64,000 bases of DNA from Sandaracinus amylolyticus (GCF_000737325.1 NZ_CP011125.1:2852001-2916000); one strand, 5' to 3'; shown: positions 1-10,435, counted from the stretch's first letter. Notes: generated by a model not told the origin, from the sequence alone. Made by a program: numbers and translations.

Positions 1-2
1 TG

Positions 3-1255
<1,253 letters not shown>

Positions 1256-1259
<4 letters not shown>

Positions 1260-2839
1260 AGAGGACGATCTCGATGCTGTGCATCGCCGCGCTCGCGGGA
1301 TGCGGCGGCAGCGCCGGCCCGGCGCCGGAATATCCGCCGATGCCCGAGCCCGAGACGGCCGAGGGCGTGACAGTCGCCGAGCTCCCGACCGAGCCGCTGC
1401 GCGACGCGCCGGTGCTGCTGGAGCAGCGCAGCGAGTCCCCGATCGTCACGGTGCGCGTGGTGTTCGAGGCCGGCTCGGGCGCCGATCCGACGGGCCGCGA
1501 GGGCGTGACCGCGCTCGCCGCGACGCTGATGAGCGAGGGCGGCGCGGGCGATCGCAGCTACGCGCAGATCGTCGACGCGCTCTACCCGATGGCCGCGCAG
1601 CTCGGCGCGCAGGTCGATCGCGAGCAGACCGTGTTCGTCGGTCGCGTGCACCGCGATCACCTCGACGCGTTCTACGAGATCTTCCGCGACGTGCTCCTGC
1701 GCCCGCAGATGAGCGCGGAGGACTTCGAGCGCGTGAAGCAGCAGATGCTCTCCGCGCTCACGCTCGAGCTGCGCGGCAACGACGACGAGGCGCTCGGCAA
1801 GGAGACGCTGCAGGCGATGCTCTACGAGGGCCATCCCTTCGGGCACCCCGAGCTCGGCACCGAGCGCGCGCTCGGCCGCCTCACGCTCGACGACGTGCGC
1901 GCGCAGCGCGCGCGCGTGCTCTGCGGCGGTCGCGCGACGATCGGCGTCGCGGGTGGATACCCCGACGGCTTCGCGGCGCGTCTGGCGCGCGACGTCGGTC
2001 AGCTCACGAGCGAAGCGTGCGTCGGTCGCAGCGCGCTGCCCGAGCCGCGCGCGAGCGAGTCGCGCATCTGGATCGTCGACAAGCCGCAGGCGAGCTCGGT
2101 CGCGGTCTCGATGGGCATGCCGATCGACGTCGAGCGCGACGACGAGGACTATCCCGCGCTCGTGCTCGCGGTCGCGTGGCTGGGCCAGCACCGCCAGTTC
2201 GTCGGCCGCTTGATGCAGTCCATCCGCGAGCGCCGCGGCATGAACTACGGCGACTACGCGTATCCCGAGCACTTCGAGCAAGAAGGGTGGGGCGTCTTCC
2301 CGCTCCCCAACATCGCGCGACGCCAGCAGTACTTCTCGATCTGGCTGCGCCCGCTGCGCCCCGAGCAGGCGCACTTCGGGATGCGCCTCGCGATCGCGGA
2401 GCTCCGCAATTTCGTGGAGAACGGGCTCGATCAGGCCGAGCTCGATCGCATCCGCAGCTACCTCGACGGCTACTACGCGCTCTTCCTGCAGACCGAGAGC
2501 CGCCGCCTCGGGTACGCGATCGACGACGCGTTCTACGGCGTCGATCGTCCGTGGCTCGAGCGTCTGCGCGCGGCGTGGGCCGAGCTCACGCCGGAGCAGG
2601 TGAACGCCGTGATCCGCCGGCACATCGATCCCGCGCGCCTGCAGATCGCGATCGTCGCGCCCGATGCGTCGGCGCTCGCGGATCGCATCGCGAGCGAGCA
2701 GCCTTCGCCCATCGAGTACCCGGGTCGCACCGTGCCGCCCGAGGTGCTCGAGCAGGATCGCGTGGTGCAGGAGCTGCGCATCGGCGTCCCGCGCGAGCGC
2801 ATCACCATCGTGCCGGTCGCGCGCATCTTCGCGGAGTGA
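1256..2839 (+). CDS. M16 family lipoprotein, non-catalytic partner
   Basis: This 527-aa protein starts at GTG 1256 behind a perfect Shine-Dalgarno AAGGAGG at 1243-1249. The N-terminus is a lipoprotein signal with lipobox LAGC, so the mature protein should be envelope anchored. It aligns with the M16 fold but has no HxxEH motif. At the equivalent place it reads GREGVTALAATL, so it should not bind zinc. It keeps the Arg...Tyr segment (RERRGMNYGDYAY) typical of the substrate-binding half of M16B dimers. Translational coupling to the upstream catalytic gene supports a heterodimeric protease. The substrate is unknown. Confidence 0.88.
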
Positions 2840-2898
2840 GCGCCGCTTCGGCGGCGCCGGAGATCGTGGTAGTGAGCGCCAACCACACGAGGCGGCGC

Positions 2899-3747
2899 AT
2901 GACGAAGCACTGGCAGGATCAGGTCGCGTGGATCACGGGCGCGGGCAGCGGCATCGGGCGCGCCCTCGCGATCGAGCTCGGCAGGCAAGGCGCGATCGTC
3001 GCGGTCTCGGGCCGGCGGCAGCAACGGCTCGAGGAGGTCGCGCGCGAGGTCGAAGCGGCCGGCGGTCGCGCGCTCGCGGTGCCGTGCGACGTGACGGAAG
3101 AGAGCGACGTCGTGATCGCGTCGTCGAGCATCGTGCGCGAGCTCGGTCGGCTCGATCTCGCGATCGCGAACGCGGGCTTCTCGGTGGCGGGCGCGGTGCG
3201 CGATCTCAGCGCCGAGGACTGGCGCCGTCAGCTCGACACGAACGTCATCGGTGCCGCGATGACCGCGCGCCACGCGCTCCCGCACCTCGAGCGCACCCAG
3301 GGCCGCATCGCGCTGGTCGGAAGCGTCTCCGCGCTGCTCCCGACGCCGCGCATGGCCGCGTACACCGCGTCGAAGTACGCGCTGCGCGCGATCGGCCAGA
3401 CGCTCTCGATCGAGCTCGACGGCACCGGCGTCTCGTGCACGCTCGTGCACCCCGGCTTCGTCGAGAGCGAGATCGCGCAGGTCGACAACCAGGGCCGCCA
3501 CGATCCCGCGCGCGTCGACAAGCGCCCGAAGAACCTGATGTGGCCCGCCGACCGCGCCGCGCGCGAGATGCTGCGCGCCATCCGCGCCCGCAAGCGCGAG
3601 CACGTCTTCACCGGCCACGGAAAGCTCGGCGCCGCGCTCGGCCAGCACGCGCCCGGCATCGCGCACTTCGTCATGACGCGCGGCGCGGCGAAGCGTCAGG
3701 CCGCGGCGGTCACGAAGAACGCGAGCTCTTCCTCCAACGATCGTTGA
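2899..3747 (+). CDS. short-chain dehydrogenase/reductase
   Basis: This 282-aa classical SDR has the nucleotide-binding motif TGAGSGIG near residue 14, the structural NAG motif, a catalytic Ser in VGSVSALLP and the YTASK catalytic Tyr/Lys motif. It should catalyse NAD(P)-dependent oxidation or reduction of an unidentified alcohol or ketone. The ATG at 2899 is chosen because the Rossmann strand begins directly after it. A C-terminal extension of about 40 residues beyond the core is Ala/Ser rich. Its 3' end overlaps the convergent acetyltransferase gene by 38 bases, an unusually long tail-to-tail overlap. Confidence 0.92.
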   Translation: MTKHWQDQVAWITGAGSGIGRALAIELGRQGAIVAVSGRRQQRLEEVAREVEAAGGRALAVPCDVTEESDVVIASSSIVRELGRLDLAIANAGFSVAGAVRDLSAEDWRRQLDTNVIGAAMTARHALPHLERTQGRIALVGSVSALLPTPRMAAYTASKYALRAIGQTLSIELDGTGVSCTLVHPGFVESEIAQVDNQGRHDPARVDKRPKNLMWPADRAAREMLRAIRARKREHVFTGHGKLGAALGQHAPGIAHFVMTRGAAKRQAAAVTKNASSSSNDR

Positions 3748-4285
3748 TCAGCGCGGTCTGCACGTGGTCGCGCCACGTGCCGTCGATGTGCAGGTAGTCG
3801 CGCGCGTATCCGGTCGGCACGAACCCCAGCCGTCGCAGGAGGCCTGCGCTTCGCAGGTTGTGCGGCTGGTGGTTCGCTTCGAGCCGGTGCAGCTCGAGCG
3901 GCCCGAACGCGTACTCGATCATCGCCTCGAGCGCCTCGCGCATGTAGCCGTGCCCCTCGAGCGCGCCGTCGAGACCGAACCCGAGGTGCGCGTTGTGGAA
4001 CGCGCCGCGGACGATGTTCGAGAGCCCGATCGTGCCCACCACCCGCGCATCGCGCGCGCCGCGCTCGAACATGTGCACACGCACGAGGCGCCCCTCGTCC
4101 TCCTCGCGACGGAGCTGGTGGATGCGCTCGCGCCAGTACGCCTCGGTGTAGAAGCCGGGCGGAGGATCGGGCTCCCACCGCGCGAGGTGCGCGCGGTTGC
4201 GATCGAGGTAGTCGACCACGAGGTGCGCCTCGAGCGGCTCCGCGAGCCGCAGCACGAGGCGCTTCGTCTCGAGCCGCGGCCTCAT
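3710..4285 (-). CDS. GNAT family N-acetyltransferase (RimJ/RimL type)
   Basis: This 191-aa GNAT protein begins MRPRLETKRLVLR, the usual opening of RimJ/RimL-type acetyltransferases. It continues with GFGLDGALEGHGYMREAL, which covers the acetyl-CoA pyrophosphate-binding region, and then the N...S..LLRRLGF motif. It probably acetylates a protein N-terminus or a small amine. An in-frame ATG at 4327 would add 14 residues, but 4285 fits better because the upstream gene stops one base away (4287-4289). It is the last gene of the 7205-to-3710 minus-strand run. Its 3' end overlaps the SDR gene. Confidence 0.88.
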   Translation of the reverse strand: MRPRLETKRLVLRLAEPLEAHLVVDYLDRNRAHLARWEPDPPPGFYTEAYWRERIHQLRREEDEGRLVRVHMFERGARDARVVGTIGLSNIVRGAFHNAHLGFGLDGALEGHGYMREALEAMIEYAFGPLELHRLEANHQPHNLRSAGLLRRLGFVPTGYARDYLHIDGTWRDHVQTALINDRWRKSSRSS

Positions 4286-4286
4286 C

Positions 4287-5378
4287 TCATTCGTCACCGA
4301 GCTCGTCCGAGCCACCCTCGTCCGCACCGCTCTCCGCAGGCGCAGCTCCGTCGAGCGGCGTGAGATCGCTGCGGCGCACCACGCCGCGCACCGCGCTCGC
4401 GTCGTCGACCGCGACGTACACGTCCACGCGCTCGTCGTCGATCGGCCCGAGCTCGCGCGCCCAGCCCTGCCCGCGAAGGCGCGCGATCACGCGATCGAGG
4501 AAGCGGATCCGCGTGCCCTCCCCCACGCGATAGAGGCGTCCCTCCTCGTTCGCGATGCGCGCCGGCACGCCCTGATCGTTCGGACCGGGCGCGGTGTACG
4601 TCGCGCTCGGCGGCCCCTCGGCGGGCTGCAGCTGCGCGGTCTGGATGTAGCCCACGACGAACGGGCCCACGCCCGCGCGCACGCCGCCCCAGCCCTCGCG
4701 CTCGCGCAGCACGACCACGCCGTGCGGCGGGTCGGAGATCGGCAGCGACGCGATCACGCGCCCGTCGGGGCGGTCGTAGATCGGCACTTCCTGACCGGCC
4801 GCGACGATGCGGTTCTCGCCGGGGTTCAGCCCGCTGTCGCCGCCCTCGGGGCGCGTGTCGCTCAGCCAGTCGGCGGGCAGCTCCGCCGTCCACGGCCCGA
4901 GCCGATCGTTCTCCGCGCGACCGAGCCACGGCGCGATCTGCACGCGGAACCCGTTCTCGGTCTTCTCGACGATGCTGACGAGATCACCGATGCCGACGTA
5001 CGTCGGCGTGCCCTCGATGCGCCCGCGCTGCGTCGTGTACGCGCCCACGCGCCCGAGCGGCATCCACCCGCGCGCCGAGAGCCCGCCCGAGACCGTCACC
5101 GGCACCCGCCCGTTGCGCACCGGACCGTCGAGCCGCACGCGCGTGCCGGTCGACAGGTATCCGATCGCCGGCGAGTCGTCCTCGGGCCCGAGGAAGAGCG
5201 CGGGCCCCGAGCCCGGCGTGACCACGAGCACGCGCGGCCACCCCTCGGGCGTCCCGGTGCGCGCGTCGTCGTCGTCGCCGATCGTCGTGGTCGTCGCGGT
5301 GCGGCCCCCGCCGCCACCGCATGCCGATGTGATCAGGAGCGCCAGCAGAGCCACGAGAGACGCGCGCGATCGAAGCAT
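4287..5378 (-). CDS. lipoprotein with SH3-like domains
   Basis: This 363-aa protein starts at 5378 with a signal peptide and lipobox TSAC, followed by a Gly-run linker. Two or three bacterial SH3-like beta units can be recognised, at about residues 50-150 and 190-260 (QEVPIYDRPDGRVIASLP, GWGGVRAGVGPFVVGYI). Domains of this kind often bind cell-wall peptides or proteins at the envelope. The C-terminal tail is acidic. A candidate promoter lies directly upstream (TTGTGC, 17-base spacer, TACGTG, 7 bases to ATG). The GNAT gene follows after a single base. The precise role is unknown. Confidence 0.75.
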   Translation of the reverse strand: MLRSRASLVALLALLITSACGGGGGRTATTTTIGDDDDARTGTPEGWPRVLVVTPGSGPALFLGPEDDSPAIGYLSTGTRVRLDGPVRNGRVPVTVSGGLSARGWMPLGRVGAYTTQRGRIEGTPTYVGIGDLVSIVEKTENGFRVQIAPWLGRAENDRLGPWTAELPADWLSDTRPEGGDSGLNPGENRIVAAGQEVPIYDRPDGRVIASLPISDPPHGVVVLREREGWGGVRAGVGPFVVGYIQTAQLQPAEGPPSATYTAPGPNDQGVPARIANEEGRLYRVGEGTRIRFLDRVIARLRGQGWARELGPIDDERVDVYVAVDDASAVRGVVRRSDLTPLDGAAPAESGADEGGSDELGDE

Positions 5379-5385
5379 GATCGAC

Positions 5386-5414
5386 CACGTAGCAGAACGT
5401 GGGCCGCGGCACAA
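5386..5414 (-). promoter_or_regulatory. candidate sigma-70 promoter of the SH3 lipoprotein
   Basis: Read on the minus strand, TTGTGC (5414-5409) and TACGTG (5391-5386) are separated by 17 bases. The -10-like hexamer ends only 7 bases before the ATG at 5378. Transcription would therefore start at or next to the start codon, giving a leaderless message. This is a sequence match only. Confidence 0.4.
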
Positions 5415-5491
5415 AATCATGGTTTTCCACGTCCCCTGCGCGAGATGCACGGCCGTTCACGGTGCGGCTGTGCCGGGCTGGGCAACGCGAA

Positions 5492-6271
5492 TCAGATCAT
5501 GTCGTGGACGAGCTTGATCATGCTCGCGACGACCGCGATCACGACCGTGACGCGCACGAAGCGATCCCCGAGCGCCACCGTCGCGCGCGCCCCCACGAGC
5601 CCGCCGATCGCGCTGGTCACCGCGAGCACGCCGCCGCGCACCACGTCGATGGTCTCGCCGCGCGCCGCGAACACCGCGATCGCGATCACCGTCAGCGCGA
5701 GCGTCACCGTGCTCTTCACGACGTTCGACGCGACCAGCGACACGCCGTGCGCGATCGAGAGGTACAGCAGCGCGACGATCCCCACGCCGGCCTGCAGGAA
5801 CCCGCCGTAGGTCCCGATCGCGACGAACGCCGCGATCATCCCCGCCGTCGGCGCGGGGAGCTTCGCCGCGGCCGGAGGCGCCTCGCCCTCGACCGGCTTC
5901 TTCTTCGTCGGGATCAGCGAGAGCACCAGCATGACGCCCATCGCGACCACGATCGCGATCTGCATCTGCTCCGGCGCGAGCAGCGTCGCGATGAACGAGC
6001 CGATCCCGCCGCCCACCATCGCCGCGCCGGTGAGCACGAGCTCGTTGCGCCCGACCGAGAGCCCGGCGCGTCGATAGCCGACCACCGCGGCGATCGTCGT
6101 CGCGAGGATCCCGAGCCGGTTCGTCGCGTTCGCCGCGCTCGCGTCGAGCCCGGTGAAGATCAGCGCCGGGAGCAGCAGCAGCGAGCCCGCGCCCGCGACC
6201 GTGTTGATCCAGCCCGCGACGAGCCCGACCAGCGCGAGCACGACGAGCTCGACCGCGCTCGCGTCGGTCAT
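5492..6271 (-). CDS. TSUP/TauE-SafE family membrane transporter
   Basis: This 259-aa polytopic membrane protein opens with the hallmark Gly-rich first helix (LVGLVAGWINTVAGAGSLLL, then P), continues TGLDASAANATNR, and has a second repeat (FVAIGTYGGFLQAGVGIVAL). That is the internal duplication of the TSUP (sulfite exporter TauE/SafE) family. A cytoplasmic Lys/Pro/Ala-rich loop separates the halves. Family members move sulfite, organosulfonates or other small anions; the substrate here cannot be told. The start at 6271 lies one base after the stop of the upstream HEAT-like gene, so the two are probably co-transcribed. Confidence 0.88.
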   Translation of the reverse strand: MTDASAVELVVLALVGLVAGWINTVAGAGSLLLLPALIFTGLDASAANATNRLGILATTIAAVVGYRRAGLSVGRNELVLTGAAMVGGGIGSFIATLLAPEQMQIAIVVAMGVMLVLSLIPTKKKPVEGEAPPAAAKLPAPTAGMIAAFVAIGTYGGFLQAGVGIVALLYLSIAHGVSLVASNVVKSTVTLALTVIAIAVFAARGETIDVVRGGVLAVTSAIGGLVGARATVALGDRFVRVTVVIAVVASMIKLVHDMI

Positions 6272-6272
6272 C

Positions 6273-7205
6273 TCAGCGCATCGCGGCGGGGCGCAGCTTG
6301 ATCCCGAGGAACGTCGCGATCGGCTGCGCCTGCGGGCGCGGGATGTGGTTCAGGCGATCCTCGACGACCGCGCGTGCGCGCGCGTGCGGCTCGCCCTTGA
6401 GCGACGGCAGCACGATCTCGGTCCAGCGCTGCAGCGTCTTGGGATCCGCGCTCGACAGCGCGAGCTCGAGCACCGGCTCGAGCCGCTTCTGGTACGCGAC
6501 CGATGCCGTGCACAGCGCCGCGAACGTCGACACCAGACCGTCCTTGCCGATGTCCGACGCCTCCGCGAAGCGATCGGTCAGCGTCGGCAGGTGACGCGCC
6601 ACGCGCGCCGGCGCGAGCCGCGCCATCACCGGTAGCGCCGCCGCGGCGGTCTGCACCGAGCGCTTCGGCCCCGACGTGATCACGACGACCAGCTTGTCGA
6701 TGGTGGGCACGAGCATCTCGGGCTTCTTCGCGAGCAGCTCGTCGAGGATGCGCGCCGCCGCGGTCGCGGTCGTCGGCTTGTCGCTCGTGAGGTGCTCCGC
6801 GTGCGCCGCCACCGACGCCGCGTCGCTCGCCTCGAGGATGCGATCCGCGAGCTCACCCGCGCCGCCACCCCCGCCCTGCGCTGCAGCGGACGCTGCGACC
6901 GCGCTCGGCGCTGCGATCCCGCCCGTCGACGAGATCCCTCCGGCCGTGCTCGCGCTCGTGCTCTCCTCGACGGTCGGCGCAGCCTTGGGCGGCGGCGGCG
7001 GCGGCGCGGTAGCAGCGCGCGCCGAGGGCTTCTTCGCGCTCGCCTTGGTCGCCGCGCTCTTGCTCGCAGCGCTCGGCTTCGTCGTCGCTGCGCTCTTGCT
7101 CGCCGCGCTCTTCGCGGGTTGACGCGCCGTCGATTGACCACTCGAGGTGCGAGGCGCACGCGCGGCGGGCTTGGGGGAGCTCTTCGAAGCCGTCTTCTTG
7201 GTCAT
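6273..7205 (-). CDS. HEAT/ARM-like protein with histone-H1-like basic N-terminus
   Basis: The 310-aa protein starts at 7205 (MTKKTASKSSPKPA). Its first ~110 residues are Lys/Ala/Ser/Pro rich and resemble histone-H1-like tails, with a poly-Pro stretch. The C-terminal ~170 residues consist of regular helical pairs (LADRILEASDAASVAAHAEHL, RILDELLAKKPEMLVPTID), consistent with HEAT/ARM-type repeats. A DNA- or nucleoid-binding scaffold is possible, but that is inference. No catalytic motif is seen. It begins the minus-strand run that continues into the TSUP transporter. Earlier in-frame starts up to 7358 run through repeat DNA and are unlikely. Confidence 0.65.
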   Translation of the reverse strand: MTKKTASKSSPKPAARAPRTSSGQSTARQPAKSAASKSAATTKPSAASKSAATKASAKKPSARAATAPPPPPPKAAPTVEESTSASTAGGISSTGGIAAPSAVAASAAAQGGGGGAGELADRILEASDAASVAAHAEHLTSDKPTTATAAARILDELLAKKPEMLVPTIDKLVVVITSGPKRSVQTAAAALPVMARLAPARVARHLPTLTDRFAEASDIGKDGLVSTFAALCTASVAYQKRLEPVLELALSSADPKTLQRWTEIVLPSLKGEPHARARAVVEDRLNHIPRPQAQPIATFLGIKLRPAAMR

Positions 7206-7230
7206 GCGCTCGAGCCTCGGCCGTCTCTTG

Positions 7231-7320
7231 GTGAGCCCGCGAACCAGCAAACATTCGCGGCGGTGAGCCCGCGAACCAGCAAACATTCGCGGCGGTGAGC
7301 CCGCGAACGAGCCAACACGT
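7231..7320. repeat. 32-bp tandem hairpin repeat, about three copies
   Basis: Units begin at 7231, 7263 and 7295, an exact 32-base period; the third copy is degenerate at its end. Each unit holds an inverted repeat (CGCGAA ... TTCGCG around a 10-base loop), so each could fold as a hairpin. The array lies between the divergent side of the HEAT-like gene and the 3' end of the esterase gene. The function is unknown. Confidence 0.8.
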
Positions 7321-7414
7321 CGTCCTTCACGCGTGCCGCCGCCGGTGCGGCCGAGCATACGCGAAGCGATGGCGTCGAACCACGGCGCGCATCGTACTCG
7401 ATCGCGATCGACCC

Positions 7415-8449
7415 TCAGCCCTTCGCGAGCGCGCCGACGAGCGCCGGCAGCGACACTGCGTACCGCGCGTGCGTCCCGCGATGCCCGCCCGGGAACTCCT
7501 CGTGCCGCACGTTCGCGCCTCGCGCTCGCAGCAGCTCCGCCATCCGGCGCGCCGCGAACTGCAGCCCGTGCTCGTCGCGATCCCCGGCGTCGAGGAACAC
7601 CAGCGCGAGATCACGCATCGCGCTCGCGTCGCGCTCGAGCCGCACCACCGGGTCGTGCTCGAGGAAGCGCTGCCACACCGCGTCGATCGGCCGCGCGGTG
7701 CGCGCGTCGAAGGGCAGCTCGCAGTGAGGGAAGGGCGACTCCGGTGCCGGCGCGTACGCCGCCGCGGTCGCGATCATCGCGATGGTGTCGAAGTCCCCAC
7801 CGCCCTTCGGCCCGGTGCGCTCGAAGCGCTCGAGGAACTTCTCGACGCCGCCCTCGCGATCGATCGTGATCGCGATGCTCGTGAACGTCGGACGGATGCT
7901 CACCTCGAAGAGCCCGTCGCCCGCGTGGCTGCCCACCGCCGCGAAGAGCTCGGGCCGATCGAGCGCGAGCCGCAGCGCGCCGAACCCGCCCGAGCTGCGC
8001 CCCACCACCGCGCGCCCCGCCTTCTCCGCGATCGTCCGATACCGCGCGTCGACCTCGGGCAGCACCTCGCCCGCGACGTGCGACTGGTAGAGCCCGCTCG
8101 CCGGCGAGTCGAGGAACTGGCTCCCTCCCCACCGATTGCAGCAATCGGGCGACACCAGGATCGCCTCGTCCGCCTCACCACGCGCGAGCAGCGACTCGTA
8201 GAGCTCGAACGTGCTCGGCTCCCACAAGCGCCACGCGATCATCGATCGGTTCGTCGCCGCGTACGGCGCGAGGATCACGACCACTGGATACCGCCGCGTG
8301 CTCGACGCGTCGTACGACGGCGGCAGGTACACGAGCACCTCGCGCGCATGCGGATCGCCGAGCACGTTCCCGCGCAGCGCCGCGCTCTCGATCACGAACG
8401 ACTCGAGCCGCCCGCGCAGCTTCGCGTTCGGATCCGTCGCTGCCCTCAT
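7415..8449 (-). CDS. alpha/beta-hydrolase esterase (esterase D / Fes-like)
   Basis: The 344-aa protein has the layout of the putative-esterase family: an N-terminal beta region (REVLVYLPPSYDAS), the oxyanion strand, and the nucleophile elbow GRSSGGFGAL (G-x-S-x-G). A later Asp (FLDAGDRDEHG) and the C-terminal His in GGHRGTHAR are candidates for the rest of the triad. No signal peptide is visible, so it is probably cytoplasmic. It starts at 8449 and overlaps the kinase stop codon (8446-8448) by 4 bases, so expression is coupled to the upstream kinase. The substrate is unknown. Confidence 0.85.
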   Translation of the reverse strand: MRAATDPNAKLRGRLESFVIESAALRGNVLGDPHAREVLVYLPPSYDASSTRRYPVVVILAPYAATNRSMIAWRLWEPSTFELYESLLARGEADEAILVSPDCCNRWGGSQFLDSPASGLYQSHVAGEVLPEVDARYRTIAEKAGRAVVGRSSGGFGALRLALDRPELFAAVGSHAGDGLFEVSIRPTFTSIAITIDREGGVEKFLERFERTGPKGGGDFDTIAMIATAAAYAPAPESPFPHCELPFDARTARPIDAVWQRFLEHDPVVRLERDASAMRDLALVFLDAGDRDEHGLQFAARRMAELLRARGANVRHEEFPGGHRGTHARYAVSLPALVGALAKG

Positions 8450-9327
8450 CGGCTCGCCGCCTCGAGCGCGCGCGCGAGCTCGAGCACGTCCGCGAAGCGA
8501 TCTTCGCGCTTGGGCGCCATCGCCCTCGCGACCACCGCGCACACCGCCTCGGGCACGTCGGGCGCGGCCTCGCGCAGCGGCGTCCCCTGGCCCATCACGA
8601 TCTCGAACATCAGCGCTCCCGGGTGCACCTTCACGAACGGTAGGCGCCCTGCGAGCGCCTGGTAGAGCACGACGCCGAGCGCGTACTGATCGAGCCGCGC
8701 GTCGAGCTCGCTCGCGCCGGTCAGCAGCTCGGGCGCCATGTACGCGGGCGTCCCCGTGAGCTCGCCGGTGCGCGTGAGCCGCTCGAGCCCCTCGATCTTC
8801 GAGAGCCCGAAGTCGACGATCTTCACCGGGCTCTCGCCGCCCTCGGTGAGGAACACGTTCGACGGCTTGAGGTCCCCGTGGATCACGCCGTGCGCGTGCA
8901 CTGCGCCGAGCCCATCGGCGATCGCGCGGAGCATCGGCGCGAGCGTCGGCGCGTCGAGCCGCTTGTCGCGCGCGAGCCGCGCCTCGAGCGTCTCGCCCTT
9001 CAAGAGCTCCATCACCGTGTACGAGCGATCGCCCGCATCGGTCCCGAGGTCGAGGATGCGCACCACCGCGGGGTGCGAGATCGACTGCAGCACCGACGCC
9101 TCGCGCCGGAAGCGCCGGCGGATCGAAGGCTCCGAGTGCAGCTCGGGCCGCAGCACCTTCAGCGCGACCACGGTGCCCGCCTCGACCTGCGGATCGCTGG
9201 CGCGCCCGGTCGTGTCGATCGCCTCCCACACCGCGCCCATCGCGCCCGACGCGATCTCGCGCATCAGACGGAAGCGTCCGTCGAGCGTCGCGCCGGGCTG
9301 CAGCGTCGGATCGAGAGACCGCCTCAC
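8446..9327 (-). CDS. Hanks-type serine/threonine protein kinase
   Basis: The 293-aa protein is little more than a kinase domain: a glycine-loop variant (ASGAMGAVWEA), the ATP-anchoring Lys (VVALKVLRPE), the catalytic loop HGDLKPSNVFL, the DFG motif and GTPAYMAPEL. The catalytic loop has HGD instead of HRD, so it is a non-RD kinase that may not need activation-loop phosphorylation. No transmembrane or sensor domain follows, so it is soluble. A GTG at 9327 is the sensible start (RRSLDPTLQPG); the upstream extension is low complexity. It is coupled to the downstream esterase, a possible substrate or output. Confidence 0.9.
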   Translation of the reverse strand: MRRSLDPTLQPGATLDGRFRLMREIASGAMGAVWEAIDTTGRASDPQVEAGTVVALKVLRPELHSEPSIRRRFRREASVLQSISHPAVVRILDLGTDAGDRSYTVMELLKGETLEARLARDKRLDAPTLAPMLRAIADGLGAVHAHGVIHGDLKPSNVFLTEGGESPVKIVDFGLSKIEGLERLTRTGELTGTPAYMAPELLTGASELDARLDQYALGVVLYQALAGRLPFVKVHPGALMFEIVMGQGTPLREAAPDVPEAVCAVVARAMAPKREDRFADVLELARALEAASR

Positions 9328-9458
9328 GGCGCCATCATTCCCGATGCCTCGCGAGGAGAGCAAGAACGAGCGAGGGCGCACGAAGACCGGGCCGCCGAGG
9401 AGAGAGCGGAGCGAAGGAAGCGAGGTCGGCGATCCGAGCGTCTGCTCGCCGCGTGAGC

Positions 9459-9518
9459 CCCGTGCTCGTGCACGTGCTCGTCCCGCGTGCTCGTCCACGT
9501 GCCACCTGCGCGTGCTCG
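9459..9518. repeat. 60-bp dispersed repeat, copy 1
   Basis: This segment is identical, as I read it, to 12544-12603. It contains four GTGCTCG cores and a GTGCAC palindrome. It begins 5 bases beyond the stop codon of the minus-strand metallophosphoesterase gene (9524). Copy 2 has the same orientation behind the dapB stop codon. A REP-like 3' processing or termination element is possible. Confidence 0.85.
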
Positions 9519-9523
9519 CTCCG

Positions 9524-10387
9524 TCAGCCCGAGACCACCTCGCGTGCCTCCACCCGCTCCCCTTCGATCCCCACCTCGACCCAGCACCGCTTCCGCGTCT
9601 CGCCCTCGCGCCACACCCGCGGCACGCGCGCCGCGTTCACGAAGAGCGTCTCGCCTTCGCGCACCTGCCACGCGCGCTCGCCCCCGCCGCGCAGCTTCCG
9701 GTGCATGTGCCCCGCGAGCACCGCGATCACCTTCTTGCCGCGCGCCCTCGCATGCTCGATCGCCGCGCGCAGATCCACGTCGCCGTGATCGCCCTCGCTC
9801 GGCTTGAAGTCGACGCCCCAGATCGCATCGCGTCGATCCCCGAGCCCGCTCGGCCCGTTGTGCGCGAGCACGATCACACGCGCGCCCTCGACCCGATCGA
9901 TCACCGCGCACAGCCGCTCCGTCGACTGCTCGATCGACTCCACGCCGAACGCCTCGCGCAGGTACGCGCGGAACGAGAGCCGCGGCCCGCCGAACGAGTG
10001 AGGCCGCGCGACCACCACCTCGATCCGCTCGCCGTCCGCCCCGCGCACCGCGTGCAGCGAGTACCCGCCGAGCGTCGCGCCGCCGAGCGCATCGCGCAGC
10101 TCCGCGACCCGCTTCCCCATCCCGCGCGACACCAGCGCGGCCGCCGCCTCGTTGTGCATCACCTCCGCGAGCAGCTGCGCGGCGTTCGTCGCGTCGTGGT
10201 TCCCCGGCACGACGATCGCCGGCGTGCGCAGCGTCGCGATCACCTTCGCGACCTTCACGCCCCCGCGCTGCGCGTACCCCGCGAGATCCCCGACGAAGAG
10301 CACCGCGTCGTACCCACCCGCATCGAGCGCCGCCACGTCGCGCGCGTCGAAGCGCAGGTGCACGTCCCCGATCACCGCCAGCCGCAC
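9524..10387 (-). CDS. calcineurin-like metallophosphoesterase
   Basis: The 287-aa protein shows the complete metallophosphoesterase signature in order: GDVH near the N-terminus, GDLAGY, GNHD, a mid-domain His (LAHNGPSG) and GHMH near the C-terminus. Together these bind a dinuclear metal centre that hydrolyses phosphoesters. No signal peptide is present. GTG 10387 (MRLAVIGDVHL) is preferred over GTG 10393, because a TATGCT hexamer occupies 10399-10394 and would abut the upstream codon. The substrate (nucleotide, protein or nucleic acid) cannot be told. A 60-bp repeat follows the stop. Confidence 0.9.
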   Translation of the reverse strand: MRLAVIGDVHLRFDARDVAALDAGGYDAVLFVGDLAGYAQRGGVKVAKVIATLRTPAIVVPGNHDATNAAQLLAEVMHNEAAAALVSRGMGKRVAELRDALGGATLGGYSLHAVRGADGERIEVVVARPHSFGGPRLSFRAYLREAFGVESIEQSTERLCAVIDRVEGARVIVLAHNGPSGLGDRRDAIWGVDFKPSEGDHGDVDLRAAIEHARARGKKVIAVLAGHMHRKLRGGGERAWQVREGETLFVNAARVPRVWREGETRKRCWVEVGIEGERVEAREVVSG

Positions 10388-10435
10388 GCGCACAGCATAC
10401 GTGCTCGTGCACGGCCGTTCCTCACGCGCGGCTCA

